Below, in pieces: positions 63,338 through 64,000 of a stretch of DNA of 64,000 nt (its first letter is position 1; every line of letters starts with the position of its first letter). Made by a program: the position numbers and the translations under genes. The stretch spans positions 27,352 to 91,351 of the forward strand of contig CAZJFH010000011.1 of the NCBI GenBank assembly GCA_964545205.1. Reading direction: 5' to 3'. Source of the stretch: CAZJFH01 sp964545205. Lineage in GTDB: Bacteria > Pseudomonadota > Alphaproteobacteria > Rhodospirillales > Magnetospirillaceae. Below the pieces are notes generated by a model. That model did not search any database, was not told where the DNA came from, and was given only the letters and a program-made list of their open reading frames with translations.

Positions 63338-63473
63338 GGTGTCCTCGGTGCTGGTTGCTGACCAAAAGAAGGCCCCATCGCTGCGGCCGGGGTCAAGTGT
63401 AATCGCGGCCCTTTCGTCCGACCTTGACGAATGCTAATCGTGTCTCGGCCAATCGGTCCGGAGCTGGAGTGTC

Positions 63474-63710
63474 ATGCGCAAGGTGGTCTCTGTCGTTTTC
63501 GCGTGCGGTGCGATGCTGGCGCTTTCCGGTTGCGCGGTCGTCGACGGGATCGCCTACGGCATCAAGTCGCTGCAGGGCGACGGGGGCGGCCGGTCGCAAG
63601 CGGCGCCGGGAGCGGTCGCCGCGCCGGCGCCGCAGCCCGACATGGCGCCGCCGCCGACCCCGGTGCGGCGCGATTCGGTGACGGTCGAGCAGCTGCCGCC
63701 GCCGAGCTAG
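63474..63710 (+). CDS. Small Pro/Ala-rich lipoprotein
   Basis: This 78-residue protein has a lipoprotein signal ending in LSGC (Cys20), then a short helix (VVDGIAYGIKSLQG) and a Pro/Ala-rich, probably unstructured tail (about residues 40-78) ending QLPPPS. GGAG lies four bases before the ATG. It converges on the BatD-like gene, overlapping its stop by four bases. The function is unknown. Confidence 0.72.
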   Translation: MRKVVSVVFACGAMLALSGCAVVDGIAYGIKSLQGDGGGRSQAAPGAVAAPAPQPDMAPPPTPVRRDSVTVEQLPPPS

Positions 63711-64000
63711 GGGACCAGATCCGGCAGCGCCGGCGGCGGCGGCGATCGGCGCCGGGCGGCGGATTTCAGCAGCGGCAGCAGGTGGCGGCGCAAGGCGTCG
63801 CCGTTCCACGCCCGCGCCTGCGGCCCGAACAGCGTGCGATCGAGATCGGCCAGCGCCGCCGCCGCCGCCGGGGTGCCGCGGGCCAGGGCGGCGAGGTCCG
63901 TTTTGTGCGCCGCGGCCCAGTCCCGCAGCGCCCTGCGCGCCGCCGCCGCATCGCCGGCCCGGCACGCCCGCGCGACGGCGCGGCGCAACGCCCGCTCTTC
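63707..64000 (-). CDS. BatD-like protein, C-terminal part (3' partial in window)
   Basis: The frame is open to the window edge, so only the last 97 residues are seen. They read as a helical tail: ALRRAVARACRAGDAAAARRALRDWAAAH, then ALADLDRTLFGPQARAWNGDALRRHLLPLL. This pattern (paired helices with a W-A start and LDRxLF-W) resembles the C-terminus of BatD proteins of the BatABD aerotolerance cluster. The membrane part lies outside the window. The call is tentative. Confidence 0.45.
   Translation of the reverse strand, partial: EERALRRAVARACRAGDAAAARRALRDWAAAHKTDLAALARGTPAAAAALADLDRTLFGPQARAWNGDALRRHLLPLLKSAARRRSPPPPALPDLVP

Overview
The window is high-GC DNA (roughly 70 % by eye) from an alphaproteobacterium, most likely Rhodospirillales-like. 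The evidence is the tatABC-serS-surE-pcm-nlpD block, an NDUFS4-type complex I subunit gene beside tRNA genes, an aspartate/glutamate leucyltransferase, and several palindromic intergenic repeats typical of that class. There is no rRNA gene, so the placement is an inference. One 100-N scaffold gap (58868-58967) shows it is a draft assembly.

Layout. 1-5.7 kb: partial and small genes, an acyltransferase, an SGNH hydrolase, recO and parC. 5.8-10.5 kb: a TRAP transporter (DctQM, with a convergent DctP of the 2-oxoacid type), bpt and an RDD membrane protein. 10.5-20 kb: motAB, a flavin reductase, threonine ammonia-lyase coupled to a penicillin-acylase-type hydrolase, an aldehyde dehydrogenase and a MatB-like malonyl-CoA ligase. 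20-26.5 kb: an alpha/beta hydrolase, two small envelope proteins with a shared C-terminal motif, and the biotin genes (bioF-bioH-bioC-bioD, coupled by ATGA overlaps, divergent from bioB). 26.5-29 kb: a kinase-like gene and a divergent enolase paralogue between two hairpin repeats. 29-32 kb: an iron-type ABC permease and ATPase behind a Fur-box-like site. 32-37.4 kb: the conserved Tat/SerS/SurE/Pcm/NlpD block. 37.6-42.4 kb: a universal stress protein, a ThiXYZ-type transporter under a TPP riboswitch, small secreted proteins and a 22-codon ORF with a near-perfect ribosome binding site.

42.4-45.2 kb is an integration hotspot. A 63-bp direct repeat covering the promoter-proximal side and 5' half of tRNA-Pro flanks a 1.6-kb AT-rich island with one cyclase-like gene. 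Next to it, tRNA-Arg has a detached 24-bp copy of its 3' half 0.6 kb downstream. 45.4-48.5 kb carries a double beta-propeller protein and a Ca/Na antiporter.

The most interesting part is 48.6-59.5 kb. One tight operon encodes two NB-ARC/TPR (NLR-like) proteins on either side of a small Bell-like protein. The two NLRs begin with, and the small protein ends with, the same gap-free 20-residue Gly/Asn/Ser motif. This is the arrangement expected for amyloid (prion-like) signalling in programmed cell death or phage defence. Beyond a P-type ATPase and a VKOR-like gene lies a PD-(D/E)xK nuclease + P-loop NTPase + 34-residue repeat protein with Avs-like architecture, broken by the assembly gap inside its repeats. 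The window ends with dnaE, a 39-residue membrane protein, a small lipoprotein and the C-terminus of a BatD-like gene.
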